A stretch of 64,000 bases of DNA from Chrysopilus asiliformis (GCA_964034945.1 OZ035962.1:96596284-96660283); one strand, 5' to 3'. Shown: positions 46,734 to 57,038, counted from the stretch's first letter. The notes: a model not told the origin generated them from the sequence alone. A program made the numbers and translations.

Positions 46734-46852
46734 ACAGGACATTTCAGCAGTGTATTGCGCAATACTACATAACGAGACAAACACACGCAAAAGAAAACGG
46801 ACATACACAAACGAGAATACAAACGCAAAAAGAACTAAATATTAATAAACCA

Positions 46853-47249
46853 AAGTAACCACATCGGTGTTTGCAGTAGCAGTTATTATTCTCTTTTACT
46901 TTTATATCCATTCCAGTGACGTCTTGTTTAACTTATTCAATTTCGTATTTTCTTGTTTTTATAATAATGCATGACGTCATTCAATGTTTTTTCTTTTATT
47001 TATTTTATTATACATATGTGATCTATTAAATTCATCCAAAAACGTAATGTAAGTAAAATTAACTAAAATTAAGTAAAATAAAATAATTTTGTAACCCTTC
47101 ATTATAAGCACCCTGAAGATGATCATATACATGATCGAAACGTCGGATGATTAAACATAAAATTTAATATTAAAAACCAAAAAGAGATCTTTGGTTTTAT
47201 TTCCACAACATAGCAAAGGACCGATAAGCCCACTTACAAAAACAATAAA
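46853..47249 (+). repeat. Right pLTR-like arm
   Basis: Follows the endonuclease in the sense direction and ends CCCACTTACAAAAACAATAAA. Near-identical inverse of the left arm. Confidence 0.85.
47107..47149 (+). ncRNA. Hammerhead-ribozyme-like motif in the right arm
   Basis: CTGAAGA fits the CUGANGA core, TGATCAT-ATAC-ATGATCG forms stem II (7 pairs, first one T-G), and GAAAC then GTC supply the GAAA core and a GUC cleavage triplet with an almost absent stem III. Minimal hammerheads with tiny stem III are established in Penelope-like elements. Flanking stem I is weak here (two clear pairs), so activity is uncertain. Confidence 0.55.
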
Positions 47250-47282
47250 CATGAACACAACGGTCAACCCACACAAATTTCA

Positions 47283-47295
47283 ATGGTCTCCCTAT
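47283..47295. repeat. Target-site duplication, right (Penelope-like element)
   Basis: Same 13 bases as 45463-45475. Confidence 0.85.
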
Positions 47296-47887
47296 ATTTG
47301 TATAAAAAAATATTTTGTATATCTGTATTAATCGGAAATTATTATATAATTATCCAATCGAAAATTAAATGTTTAATGTGTGACATGACCATAAATTTTG
47401 GTTAATGAAGCGACACATAAAATTCTAATTATCGAAATTTGTTAAATGTGAATGGGATCAGGACTTTTCAGCGGTCTTGATCGAGATTTTAGCGGCATAC
47501 TTTAATTAATGCAGGTAAACATGTCTCCTGCAATGTTAAAAACCGCAAATTACATTAACATTATTTTAATCATGTAGGTATTATCAGAACTCGGTATTTC
47601 TGTAATTTTATTAAATTACTATTATCCGGATTCAGCATAATTGCACCATTTAAGTTTGTGGTACATTAAACACTTGGGCAAATGATTTTTTTTAAAAAGT
47701 AATTTACCGTTTTTTAATCGGATGATATTTTTTATATTAATTAAATTCTTGTATTATTTTTAAGTTATTGACAGAATCATTGAATAATAAATATTATCTG
47801 TAATATTACCTACTATTTAAACTGTAGGTAATATTTTTCAATTATTATTAATTGTTCCGTAATAAATTAATGTTAAATAAAAATTCA
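47296..47887. other. AT-rich spacer, no gene seen
   Basis: Nothing recognisable. Confidence 0.5.
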
Positions 47888-48053
47888 CACGGAGAAAAAT
47901 TCAAATAGGAATATGCGAGACTACAAAAATTGTCTAAAAATAGATAACTTTTCCTATAATTTTAGGAAAATTTCCTATTTTTTGGCATGAGGTCCCCTCC
48001 TGTTTGAGAGTCATTTCCGAACAATTTCACTGCCTCGTATATTCCTATTTTTT
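47888..48053. mobile_element. Small MITE with AAATAGGAATATGCGAG ends
   Basis: CACGGAGAAAAATTC and AAATAGGAATATGCGAG at the left face CTCGTATATTCCTATTTTTT at the right. TAGGAAAATTTCCTA forms a central palindrome. There is no coding capacity. Confidence 0.6.
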
Positions 48054-49069
48054 GTTGCAATCTCTCCTAATCTTTCTCTTCCTGAAACTTACAAACAAAT
48101 TATTGTTTAAATATTGTACCGCAACAAACAAATTTGAAATTTGTATAACGATTAATCCAATTTATGTCTAACCGCTAAACAAATATGTTGGACTCATTAT
48201 TTCCAGTTTGACCTACATAAGAAGCGCCCGCATGATGTTTCAAAATTTTGTGATGTTTCAAAATTATTTGGCATAAATGAAACAGTTTCTCTGTTTGTTT
48301 GGGAAACCGACAACATTTGGTTTTCCACGAATGTAAAGAAAAAGTTTCACAACATCGCAACAAGGATTATTTTTAATTTTTGGTAACGATCAACATGTAG
48401 TTTAAATAGAAATATGCAACTGAAGAAAAACCAAAAGCAAATTTAAATAATGAACGTTATCCCAGTAACACAAAATAGAAACCAAGAATGGAAATGCATT
48501 TTCCGGTCTAGAATCTTAATTTTAATTAGTAAAAGAAAACTGACCACTTGAAGGAGTCGTCCTGGAATAGTTATTTCCTCCTCTATTCTGTTTATCTTTT
48601 CTCATTGGAGCCAAAGGGGTTGGTTTTTCTGTACATATATAAATAGAATAAACTGAAGAATTTCATACATCTGGGGCCAAGATATTTAGGATACGCCATC
48701 TGTAGTTGGCAAACCATTAAATTTATTTGAGAAAGCACAGAACTTTCGGCAACGATATTCCTTCTTATCCAACAATTAAATTTTATTGTCAACTAATTAG
48801 TTTGCTTATGGCTACAAACATATTTTAAAACTAAGTCACTTGTTTCAACATTGCTAAACATTTATCTGTGAAATTGCTCAAAGGGGAAAACTTCAATGAA
48901 AGTTTAAATAAATTTTCATATTATTTTCCATTTGAACATTTCATTGAATTAATCTTTCAGCTTTTAAGTGGAGCCGAAAACATAAATAAGATAATTTAAT
49001 TACAGTGAAATTTAATATCTATTTATTAGTACAATGTAGATTTTAGTCCGAGTGCGATATTTTTCTTTC
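48054..49069. other. AT-rich sequence, no gene seen
   Basis: Short open frames (48175-48363, 48592-48792) have no domain. Confidence 0.5.
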
Positions 49070-49362
49070 TTGGGGACGGAGTGGTCCGATTGGATTTTGA
49101 TGTGTGGGTGAGTTCTGTAAAATTTTATTCTAAATACATTTTACCTTAATAAATTTTCCAATACGACTCACCATTTTCGAAAAAATTTCAAAAAAATATT
49201 TCGTTTGTATCGGGAAAGTGGGTAGGAATGTTCCAATTTTGCGCGTTCAAGAATTTAGCCTAGCCATTTATGAACAACGTAACTATACAAAATTTTACTT
49301 CTCTAGCTCAATATTTTCGAAAGTTATGATGTTCACGGGCAGACAGACAGACGGATGGACGG
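49070..49362 (-). mobile_element. Mini-me-type element, subfamily A, 3' fragment
   Basis: Inverse of the 3' half of the 4145 copy: TCTCTAGCTCAATATTTTCG, GTTCACGGGCAGACAGACAG and GGAATGTTCCAATTTTGCG correspond to its array edge and tail. Only a 24-base array remnant is left, and the core and (TA)n side are missing. Confidence 0.6.
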
Positions 49363-49630
49363 TTATCGTTATTTCATTTTTAAATTTTTGTCGACACGGT
49401 CGTTATCTAAACCAATTAAACAAATATATAGACCCTAAAGACCTTTTACGCGTCTATTCTTTTAAAAATTAAGTTGTGCTTTGTGTACATAAACCGTAGA
49501 AATTCTAGGACTTAAATAATTTAAGCTGAATGTTTGGGACGCCCGAAAATATTCTTAAATCTTAGCTAATCGGGGTCGTATGCTCGTCAAACAAGTATAT
49601 ATACCGTATGCGGCATAAAAATCTGGAATC
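49363..49630. other. Short unique spacer
   Basis: No gene seen. Confidence 0.4.
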
Positions 49631-49842
49631 TACACAGAAAAAAATAATTGGTTTAACAAAAAAAAATTCGTAAATATTACTGAAGTTTTGTATTACTTCG
49701 TAATATTAACAAATTTTAGTAACTATACGAAAAAATATTTGTTAATATTACGAAGTATATACAAAACTTCAGTAATATTTACGAATTTTTTTTTGTTAAA
49801 CCCATTTTGTAAATAATACAAAATTATTTTTTTCTGTGTAGT
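49631..49842. mobile_element. Fold-back MITE, nearly end-to-end hairpin
   Basis: TACACAGAAAAAAATAATTG at the left faces ATTATTTTTTTCTGTGTA at the right, and AAATTCGTAAATATTACTGA faces its exact inverse. Pairing runs to a ~24-base loop (TTTTAGTAACTATACG..). TA lies at both tips. There is no coding capacity. Confidence 0.85.
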
Positions 49843-49964
49843 ACTGCAAGTATTTTCAAGGAGATAACGGTTGCTTATTAATTTGTACAACGTTTGAAAG
49901 GGTTTGTAAATACCACTTCGTACATAATTGAGCCAAAAAATTAAATGTTTATAAATATAGCAAC

Positions 49965-50553
49965 ATGGGGGAGGCTCGAAAAGTGAAAATCATGAAGTTG
50001 CTCCACGCGCGGAAGTCCAATAAGGCGATTTCCAATGAATTAAACGCAGCGTTGTAACTTGTTTGGCCAGGGGAATAGTTAGGCCGCAATCTGGAAGCGG
50101 TAGACCCATTTCAGTAAGGACTCCAGTGTTGATTAGGGCAATCAAAGGAAGGATCAGAAGGAATCCGGTAAGGACATCTTGGAGAGTCATGCAAAACCAT
50201 AAATAGAGTCAACCTACGGTGATGATGTGTTCTGCGTGTTTCAACAAGACGGGGCGTCGTGCCAAACTGCCAGAAGTACCCAAATTTGGATAATTTAAAA
50301 AACCAATAATTTAAAAAACTTCTGGTCTAAGGACATGTGGTCACCGAGCTCTCCAGACCTTAATCCCCTGGATTTTTTAATATATGTTCAGGCTAAGACT
50401 GGAGCTAAGGCTTACAGTAATATGCAAGCCCTGAAGTCCACCATTACCATCGCATGGAACGACAAGTCGGAGTCTTATTTAATATTGACCTGCAAGAAGT
50501 ACAGGCCCCGTTTGGAGAAGTTCGTAAATGCTGGAGGTAGACATTTTGAATAA
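49965..50553 (+). pseudogene. Mariner-like transposase relic
   Basis: The N-terminal helix-turn-helix reads KVKIMKLLHARKSNKAISN (49981 onward), then a stop and a frameshift. GSGRPISVRTPVLIRAIKG and RIRRNPVRTSWRVMQN follow near 50090-50200, the linker and second helix-turn-helix. Most of the catalytic core is deleted. FQQDGASCQTARS at 50248, with one catalytic Asp, is followed after another shift by MWSPSSPDLNPLDFLIYV (50335) with the last Asp, and the C-terminus ends VNAGGRHFE. Family length is about 340 residues, and roughly half is kept. It differs from the 34535 relic in sequence, so two mariner lineages are present. It has no function. Confidence 0.8.
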
Positions 50554-51395
50554 TTTTTTTTACTAGTATGTAAGATTTAGTTTAGAACAAAGTGCATTTT
50601 TTTTTCGTTCGACTTCTGTGTTTTATTAAACGGTTTACAATTTAATATGAATTTTCCAGATTTTTATGACGCATACGGTAACCTACTATAGCCATTTTGC
50701 AGACTAATTTGATACTGTAATGGTTAGCGATTTTCTCAATTTCTCATAAAATTTCGTTAGGCAGAAGACAAATATGGCGGCTTATTGAAAAACCAATCTG
50801 GTTGGATTTAAAAAAAAAACTTTTTCGACTCCTTCTTTGTGCGATTGATTCCTTTTTTACCACCGGAAAAGTTTGCTTAACAAGAATATAAATCTTAGAA
50901 CTGACAGCATTTGACGGATAAGACAAATTTTCCTGACACTAATTTGGATGTGCGAGGGTTGCTGCAAAAGGGTGAACAAAATAATCGCCTTTATAGCAGC
51001 TTTTGTGTTTCATATTCGTTTTCTGTGTCAACGGATTATTGTCGTAAAATTGGGGTTTTTGGGGAATTTGACGAGCCAATTTGTGAAGTAATTTGTAATA
51101 CACACACAACGTGTGCCTAATTAATTTTCTAAGAAGAATTTAAGGAAAACATTTTGGTTTTAGCAGTCTTAAGGACGTTTGTAGATTAGTAGAATTGTAC
51201 AAAAGTTTTATCTCAAACATTTGAAAGATTCATAGAAAAATATACGTAATTGTGCGTAAAAGATATTTTTGATTTAATTTCTGTAAAATTTGGATACATT
51301 ACATATTAGATCTAACAAATTTACAAATGGTTTGTCTAATGCTGTAATCGATTAAAAGTTATCATAATTAGTATTGTTTCAACTTGTATAAAATT
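50554..51395. other. AT-rich sequence left of the Bel-Pao element, no gene seen
   Basis: A 69-codon frame at 50911-51120 has a cysteine-containing but unrecognised sequence. I judge it chance. Confidence 0.5.
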
Positions 51396-51400
51396 CTTAC
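51396..51400. repeat. Target-site duplication, left (Bel-Pao)
   Basis: CTTAC here and at 57267-57271. A 5-bp duplication is usual for Bel-Pao. Confidence 0.9.
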
Positions 51401-51628
51401 TGATTACACGTAAGCGTTTTTACGTTGAATTAATACGAAATTTTAAATTAAAACTAATGCCGGTTAATTTTATAAATTGCTTTATTTCGGTAAATTATAA
51501 TTCAGTTACCCTTGGATGCGTCTCTAACAATTGCGACTGTTCGCGATGGCGACTAAACAAAGAAGAGAACGAGTAATCTGGCGTATTGCCAGATTACCAT
51601 TTTAATAATAATGCCTTTGGCGTTAACA
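51401..51628 (-). repeat. 3' LTR of the Bel-Pao element (228 bp)
   Basis: On the + strand it starts TGATTACACGTAAGCG and ends GCCTTTGGCGTTAACA. It is at the coding 3' end. It contains GGTAATCTGGCAATACGCCAGATTACTC-type palindromic sequence (51577-51598), which may be a folding or regulatory element. Confidence 0.95.
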
Positions 51629-51641
51629 TCCCGCCGGCATT
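51629..51641 (-). promoter_or_regulatory. Candidate polypurine tract
   Basis: On the minus strand, GCCGGCGGGA lies directly before the 3' LTR. It is only partly purine, so it is a weak but correctly placed plus-strand primer site. Confidence 0.4.
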
Positions 51642-51700
51642 GAAAAATTCTATACTAATTTCTTGACAAATTTTTCAATAAAAGTTTATACAATTTTATA

Positions 51701-54700
51701 CTAATCTACTAAATTTTTTTCAATAAATGGTTGAAATGGAGCAAGCTTGTGGATTGGTCTCCTAAGTATTCCACTTCTAGTTTTGACGTCTACGACCCGG
51801 GATCGACCATCGGATCCCCTGATAACCGATTGTAGTCTGCCAAGTAGCCACTTCTGTGGGGGTAAATTGTCGTCCGAAACTAGAACTAAAGACCCGACTT
51901 CAACATCAGGCGACTGGGCTCTCCATTTGTGGCGCTTTTGCAGTTCGTGGATATAGTCTTTGGACCACCTCTGCCAAAACCTTTGCTGAAAGGCGCGGAT
52001 GCGATGCCATCGGGTTAATAAATTGATGTTCGGCGAAGCTACTTCGGGTTCCGGTATTGCGTTGAGTGGACCCCCGACTAAGAAGTGTCCCGGTGTCAAG
52101 GCTGCTTCATCGTTTGGATCGGGAGACTGTGGGGCAATCGGTCGAGAGTTTAAAATGGCCTCCACCTGTGCCAAAACGGTAGCTAACTCTTCGAACGACA
52201 ATACGATGTTGCCCAGCGTCTTAATCAAATGGGATTTAGCGCTTTTGACAGCGGCCTCCCATAAGCCCCCGAAATGGGGCGCTCGTGGGGGGATGAACTT
52301 GAACTCGATATTTTCCTCCGCACACAACCGAAAAACCTCATCCTGCATCTCTTGTGCGAAAAACTTGCGATGCAGTTGGCGTAGCTCGTTTCTCGCCCCT
52401 ACAAAATTTGTTGCGTTATCGCAATACAATCGCTGGGGAATTCCCCGCCGGGCGATGAAACGCTTCAATGCAGCAATAAACGCAGCTGTGGACAGATCCG
52501 AAACCGCTTCCAAATGGGTTGCCTTCGTGACAAAACAGACGAATACAGCTATATACGACTTTGTTACTCGATGACCTCTTAGATGGCTGGATTTGGTGGA
52601 AACTGGACCACAAAAATCTACTCCAGATTTCAAAAACGGCCGCCCTGGCTGCAAACGATCCCTGGGTAAGTCGCCCATAATTTGTTGGAAAAGCCTCGGA
52701 CGATATCTGATACAATGAGGACAGCTCTTCACAATCATACGTGTCACATCTCGAAGATTCGATGCCCAAAAGCGTTGTCTGACTGAAGAAACTAGAGCTT
52801 GCGGCCCTGCATGAAAATTTTTAAAATGAATAAATCTTATGTATGAAATTAAAAAAGGATGCTTTTTTGGGATTAGGAGGGGATGCTTTGTATCAAATGG
52901 AATGTCTGCATTCTGCAAACGCCCTCCGACCCTTAAAAGCGGTCTAGGTGAGCCACTATCAAGAAAGGGATTTAAGTTTTTGATAGTGCTCCGAGAGCTA
53001 ATCTTCGAAGTTTTTTGCATGTCATCGAGTTCCGCTGCAAAATTGGCACGTTGAACCACATAGACGATTAGAAGTAAAGCTTCCTCCAATTCGAATAGGG
53101 AAAATTCCGTTGTTCTCTTTGGAAGCTTGGCTTTTGCCGCCCTAACGTTCCGAATGAATCGTAGCACATATCCAAAGACTCGACGTAATTTCCGAAAGTC
53201 GTTTACGAATTTACAATCAACGACAGGGTCTCGTCTTTCTGCTGTACTCACCACCAAAACCTGAGTACACGTCAGGTTTTCGTTATTCAACTTGCAGGGT
53301 TGTGGCTTTCGAATATTAGGCCACTGATCTTCTGACTTGTATAAAAACTCCGGACCAACATACCAACAGGAGTTGACTAATCCTTGAACTGTAGTACCTC
53401 GGGAAACTAAATCTGCCGGGTTAGCCTCAGTGTTAACGTGTCTCCAACTTGAGGCTGGTGTTCGTTCCAATATCTGAGCTACTCTATTTGTAACAAAAAC
53501 CGACTTTTTAGTTGAAGACGACGACAACCAACTCAACACGATCGTTGAATCACTCCAAAACCAAACTGCATCTAGACGTATGTCTAGATGATGTCGAATC
53601 TTCGAATATAATTGCGACAAAAGGTGAGCTCCGCAAAGTTCTAACTCCGGTAGCGTGCGCTTTTTTAGTGGGGCCACACGCGATTTGGCGGTTAGCAAAT
53701 GCACCGTCACTATTCCCCGATGATCGATCGAGCGCACATAGAAACAACTACCGTAAGCCTTCATGGACGCATCCGAAAACCCATGCAATTCCACTCGACA
53801 CGGTTCGCGATCAGAAAGGACATATCGCGGGATATGAACCGTTTTCAGGCCTTTAATTTCTCCGACAAATTCTCTCCACTCTGCATGTAAGTTCATAGGC
53901 AACGACTCGTCCCAACTAAATTTAGATCGCCACAACTCTTGCATTAAGATCTTACCTGTCAGGATTATTGGGTTAACCAAACCCAGCGGATCAAATAACT
54001 TCGCTAATTCGGACAGGACGATGCGTTTGGTGACTCTACTACTGGTTGTAAACTCGGTAACTCCAAACCTAAATTCATCACTACTCGGATCCCAAGCTAT
54101 GCCCAAGGTTTTGACAAAATCCAAGTCATTGAGGCGTAATGGGGTTTCTTGAAGCTCGGTTGGGATTCCCTGAAGAAAGGCTTCATGGTTCGAATACCAC
54201 TTTCGCAGCTCGAATTTTCCTGCTTGCAAAATAGTTGTAACCTCTTGCCGAATTTGCTGCAATTGTTCCAAAGTGTCGGCTCCCGAAATCAAGTCGTCCA
54301 TGTAAAAGTCGGAGATTACAACTGATGACCCTTTTGGCAAGGACTCCTTATGTTCCTCAGCTAAGGCTTTTAGACAACGTTGAGCCAAAAAAGGGGCCGG
54401 TGAAGTACCGTACGTAACAGTCCGCAGTCGGTAGACTTCTACTGGTCCGTGTTCATCGTCTCTCCACAAGATGCCTTGGAACTGCGAATCGTCCTTATTT
54501 ACCAAAATCTGCCGATACATTTTAGATACATCGGCTATAAGAGCAAATCGCCGGCATCGAAACCTCATGAGGATGATGAAGAGATCATTTTGAATAACTG
54601 GGCCCACAATCAACTCATCATTCAACGAAATATTATTAGTTGTCTTGCACGACGCATTAAAGACAACTCGAAGTTTGGTCGTACTGCTGTCCGGTCGGAT

Positions 54701-56992
54701 TACGCCATGATGCGGGAGAAAATATTTTATGGTGGAATGTTGGCTAGGAGCGACTAGCTCCATATGACCCATCGAACGATATTCCTCCAAAAACTTCCTA
54801 TACTGGTCTCTCACGGATGCATCTCGAAGTAGGCGTCGTTCCAAAGAAACAAACCTTTTGTAGCCGATGTTGTACGAATTTCCTAGTTCGTGTGCCGAAC
54901 CCTTAAAGGGAAGACTGACGATAAATCTCCCATCAGGTGCACGTTTGGTGGTTTCTACGAAAAACTGTTCACACCGTTCATGTTCGGGCAAAACACTAGA
55001 AGATTGACTATTACTATCTTCCAGTGCCCAAAACTTTTCGATTAATGTGGACAATTCCGGTTCTTCGTTGATGGATGTATCGACGACAGAGTGACTAAAC
55101 TTGCGACACAAATTCTCACTCCCAAAACATCCTGAAACTATCCAGCCAAACTGGGTTTTTTGAAGAATCGGTAAAGTTTGTCCTAATCTAATTTGACCCA
55201 CACACAACAATTCCATAAATACGTCGGCTCCTAAGAGCATATCAATTTTTTGCGACTTATAGAAGAGTGGGTCTGCTAATGGAATATTGTTAGGTATATT
55301 CCAACTACGAATGTCGATAAAACTAGCTGGCTGAGGGTCTGTAATTTTTGGCAGGATCCAAAATGTCAGCGCCTTTTCAAAGTCACCATGCCGAGATCGA
55401 ACGCGAGCATTTGTGCTATGGCGCACTTCCAAACTATTGCTGCCTACCCCGCCCACTGTGGCTACTATACTGCTCCTACGAAGGCGCAATTTGCCTGCAG
55501 CCTCTTCTGTTATAAAACTCACTTGAGATGCAGAGTCCAATAGGGCACGAAGAAGTTGAAAATGGCCTGCTTGGTCTTTGATCAAAATCACAGCTGTTGC
55601 AAGAAAAACATAACTGGACTGCGTTTTATTTGACGACGAGTGAAGAGACGCAGCGTTAGATATTGAACCAGAATTTCCGGGTTCAGTTGAACTGGGTGCT
55701 GTGACAGCATTGCTGTCAGTATTACCCGATGTAAGGTTATTTGACGGAATCGAATATCGATGTAAAAGTACATGATGTGGTAAATTGCATACAGCACATT
55801 TAACAGCCGAACAACGACGTACTCGATGACCGGTGCACAGACATTTAATGCATAAAGAAAGGCTTTTTGCTTTTTCGAATCGTTCCGCGACCGATAAATT
55901 CGTAAATGCTACGCACTTATCCATTGAATGTTCCGAACTTTGACACATCGCGCACTTTTTCTGCGTTGCCACTAAGGAGTTAACTCGAGATTGCCGTTGC
56001 TTGTCGTTTTTTGTATATTTGACCGATTTGTCTGAAGCATTGTTTTCGACCCGATCTACCACGCTACCTTTCACAACTAAAAACTGGCACCGTTTGACCA
56101 AAACCTTGGAGAGATCACACCATTTGGGCATAACGTCTAAGTCCCGAGATTCTTCCCACTTCGAGAGCGCGTCCGGATCCAATTTACCGGCGACTAAATG
56201 AACCAAAATCGAGTTTAGAATGTCACTGTCATCCCCGAGCGACCGGAGTGCATCGAGATTGCTATTCACTTCATCAATTAGATTTCGAAGTTCGGACGAA
56301 GAGTTTTTTGACACTTTTAATATCTCAAACAATTTCGAGACATGAGCTTCGAAAATAATGCTCTTTATGTTAAACCGCTCGTCTAATATTTTTAATGCCT
56401 TGGAGTAATTCAACGTTGTGATTTCCAAGTTGGCAATCGCACTCCTCGCACAACCACTAAGGCACCCTTGAAGATGTCGGAACTTTTCGATTTGTGACAA
56501 CCCGCCCTCGCTATCGACTAAAGCCTTGAAAGTAGTTATGAAACTCGTGTATTGAGTATATTCTCCCGCAAAAGTGGGCAATTTTACTTTCGGTAAGGAC
56601 GAGGAGGGATTGCTTACAGTTATATTATGCGATTCATCCGCTATACTTGTTCGTCGCTTTTGTGCAGCACCGAGATTTCGAATTTTGGACTTTGTAATGC
56701 AGTACAAGTCTTCTAATTCGCCACGCGTTTTTTCATTCGATGTTTCGTCTGGCTGCAATTTTTCGATTGAACTTTGATAAGCCAAAGCTTGCTTGAAATA
56801 AGATTCGAGGATGTCCAATCTGCAATCTAATTCCACGAGGGAAAGAGAATCTTCTCGTTGCTCTATAAAGTTTTTTATTCGCGTCATGCAACCTTTCGTG
56901 GTACTACGTTGCTTTTTTAATTCCTCTAATTTTTCCATCGCGCAACCGATTCTACTAAGTTCAAGAACGCACCAAGAAAAAACTCGTAACAC
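51701..56992 (-). CDS. Bel-Pao gag-pol polyprotein
   Basis: One frame of 1763 codons. The likely start is Met19 (MEKLEELKKQ, position 56938), since residues 1-18 look untranslated. Order on the full frame: gag (DUF1759-like, about 135-310); three zinc knuckles (CAMCQSSEHSMDKC at 347-360, CIKCLCTGHRVRRC at 381-394, CAVCNLPHHVLLH at 399-411); aspartic protease with LLDSASQ (Asp486) and no Thr/Gly in the usual place; reverse transcriptase (DVSKMY, Asp821; YMDD at 897-900); RNase H (Asp1074, Glu1118, Asp1148, Asp1194); integrase with H1389-x4-H1394 and C1424-x2-C1427, then Asp1459, Asp1525, Glu1579; and a DUF5641-like C-terminus to 1763. All catalytic residues I look for are there. No envelope-like frame follows. 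It is expressed as one polyprotein and would be cut by its own protease. Shadow frames on the + strand are not genes. Confidence 0.95.
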   Translation of the reverse strand: MLRVFSWCVLELSRIGCAMEKLEELKKQRSTTKGCMTRIKNFIEQREDSLSLVELDCRLDILESYFKQALAYQSSIEKLQPDETSNEKTRGELEDLYCITKSKIRNLGAAQKRRTSIADESHNITVSNPSSSLPKVKLPTFAGEYTQYTSFITTFKALVDSEGGLSQIEKFRHLQGCLSGCARSAIANLEITTLNYSKALKILDERFNIKSIIFEAHVSKLFEILKVSKNSSSELRNLIDEVNSNLDALRSLGDDSDILNSILVHLVAGKLDPDALSKWEESRDLDVMPKWCDLSKVLVKRCQFLVVKGSVVDRVENNASDKSVKYTKNDKQRQSRVNSLVATQKKCAMCQSSEHSMDKCVAFTNLSVAERFEKAKSLSLCIKCLCTGHRVRRCSAVKCAVCNLPHHVLLHRYSIPSNNLTSGNTDSNAVTAPSSTEPGNSGSISNAASLHSSSNKTQSSYVFLATAVILIKDQAGHFQLLRALLDSASQVSFITEEAAGKLRLRRSSIVATVGGVGSNSLEVRHSTNARVRSRHGDFEKALTFWILPKITDPQPASFIDIRSWNIPNNIPLADPLFYKSQKIDMLLGADVFMELLCVGQIRLGQTLPILQKTQFGWIVSGCFGSENLCRKFSHSVVDTSINEEPELSTLIEKFWALEDSNSQSSSVLPEHERCEQFFVETTKRAPDGRFIVSLPFKGSAHELGNSYNIGYKRFVSLERRLLRDASVRDQYRKFLEEYRSMGHMELVAPSQHSTIKYFLPHHGVIRPDSSTTKLRVVFNASCKTTNNISLNDELIVGPVIQNDLFIILMRFRCRRFALIADVSKMYRQILVNKDDSQFQGILWRDDEHGPVEVYRLRTVTYGTSPAPFLAQRCLKALAEEHKESLPKGSSVVISDFYMDDLISGADTLEQLQQIRQEVTTILQAGKFELRKWYSNHEAFLQGIPTELQETPLRLNDLDFVKTLGIAWDPSSDEFRFGVTEFTTSSRVTKRIVLSELAKLFDPLGLVNPIILTGKILMQELWRSKFSWDESLPMNLHAEWREFVGEIKGLKTVHIPRYVLSDREPCRVELHGFSDASMKAYGSCFYVRSIDHRGIVTVHLLTAKSRVAPLKKRTLPELELCGAHLLSQLYSKIRHHLDIRLDAVWFWSDSTIVLSWLSSSSTKKSVFVTNRVAQILERTPASSWRHVNTEANPADLVSRGTTVQGLVNSCWYVGPEFLYKSEDQWPNIRKPQPCKLNNENLTCTQVLVVSTAERRDPVVDCKFVNDFRKLRRVFGYVLRFIRNVRAAKAKLPKRTTEFSLFELEEALLLIVYVVQRANFAAELDDMQKTSKISSRSTIKNLNPFLDSGSPRPLLRVGGRLQNADIPFDTKHPLLIPKKHPFLISYIRFIHFKNFHAGPQALVSSVRQRFWASNLRDVTRMIVKSCPHCIRYRPRLFQQIMGDLPRDRLQPGRPFLKSGVDFCGPVSTKSSHLRGHRVTKSYIAVFVCFVTKATHLEAVSDLSTAAFIAALKRFIARRGIPQRLYCDNATNFVGARNELRQLHRKFFAQEMQDEVFRLCAEENIEFKFIPPRAPHFGGLWEAAVKSAKSHLIKTLGNIVLSFEELATVLAQVEAILNSRPIAPQSPDPNDEAALTPGHFLVGGPLNAIPEPEVASPNINLLTRWHRIRAFQQRFWQRWSKDYIHELQKRHKWRAQSPDVEVGSLVLVSDDNLPPQKWLLGRLQSVIRGSDGRSRVVDVKTRSGILRRPIHKLAPFQPFIEKNLVD

Positions 56993-57020
56993 TCAAAATT
57001 CAATTACCGCGTTCCTTAGC

Positions 57021-57038
57021 ATCCGGCTCGAAGGACCA
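57021..57038 (-). promoter_or_regulatory. Primer-binding site, tRNA-Tyr type
   Basis: On the minus strand, TGGTCCTTCGAGCCGGAT directly follows the 5' LTR. Its complement ends in CCGGCTCGAAGGACCA, which I recall as the 3' end of insect tRNA-Tyr. The match is from memory. Confidence 0.65.

Larger units (their letters stand above)
45476..47282 (+). mobile_element. 5'-truncated Penelope-like element with inverted terminal arms
   Basis: Two arms of about 397 bases (45475-45871 and 46853-47249) are near-identical inverse copies. Between them lies a GIY-YIG endonuclease fragment typical of Penelope-like elements. A 33-bp tail (47250-47282) follows the right arm, and a 13-bp target duplication brackets the whole. 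Each arm contains a hammerhead-like core. Penelope-like elements are known for repeated terminal segments (pLTRs), partly inverted 5' copies, variable target duplications and hammerhead motifs. The reverse transcriptase is absent, so the copy cannot move by itself. Confidence 0.85.

Noticed and set aside
46183..46739. Intron in the Penelope endonuclease (GTAAGC .. GGACAG)
   Set aside because: Penelope-like elements can keep introns, but CCCAGCAA/TTGCTGGG inverted ends explain the block better. Kept only as an alternative.
51999..54757. + strand frames up to 191 codons across the Bel-Pao element
   Set aside because: Antisense shadows of the gag-pol frame.
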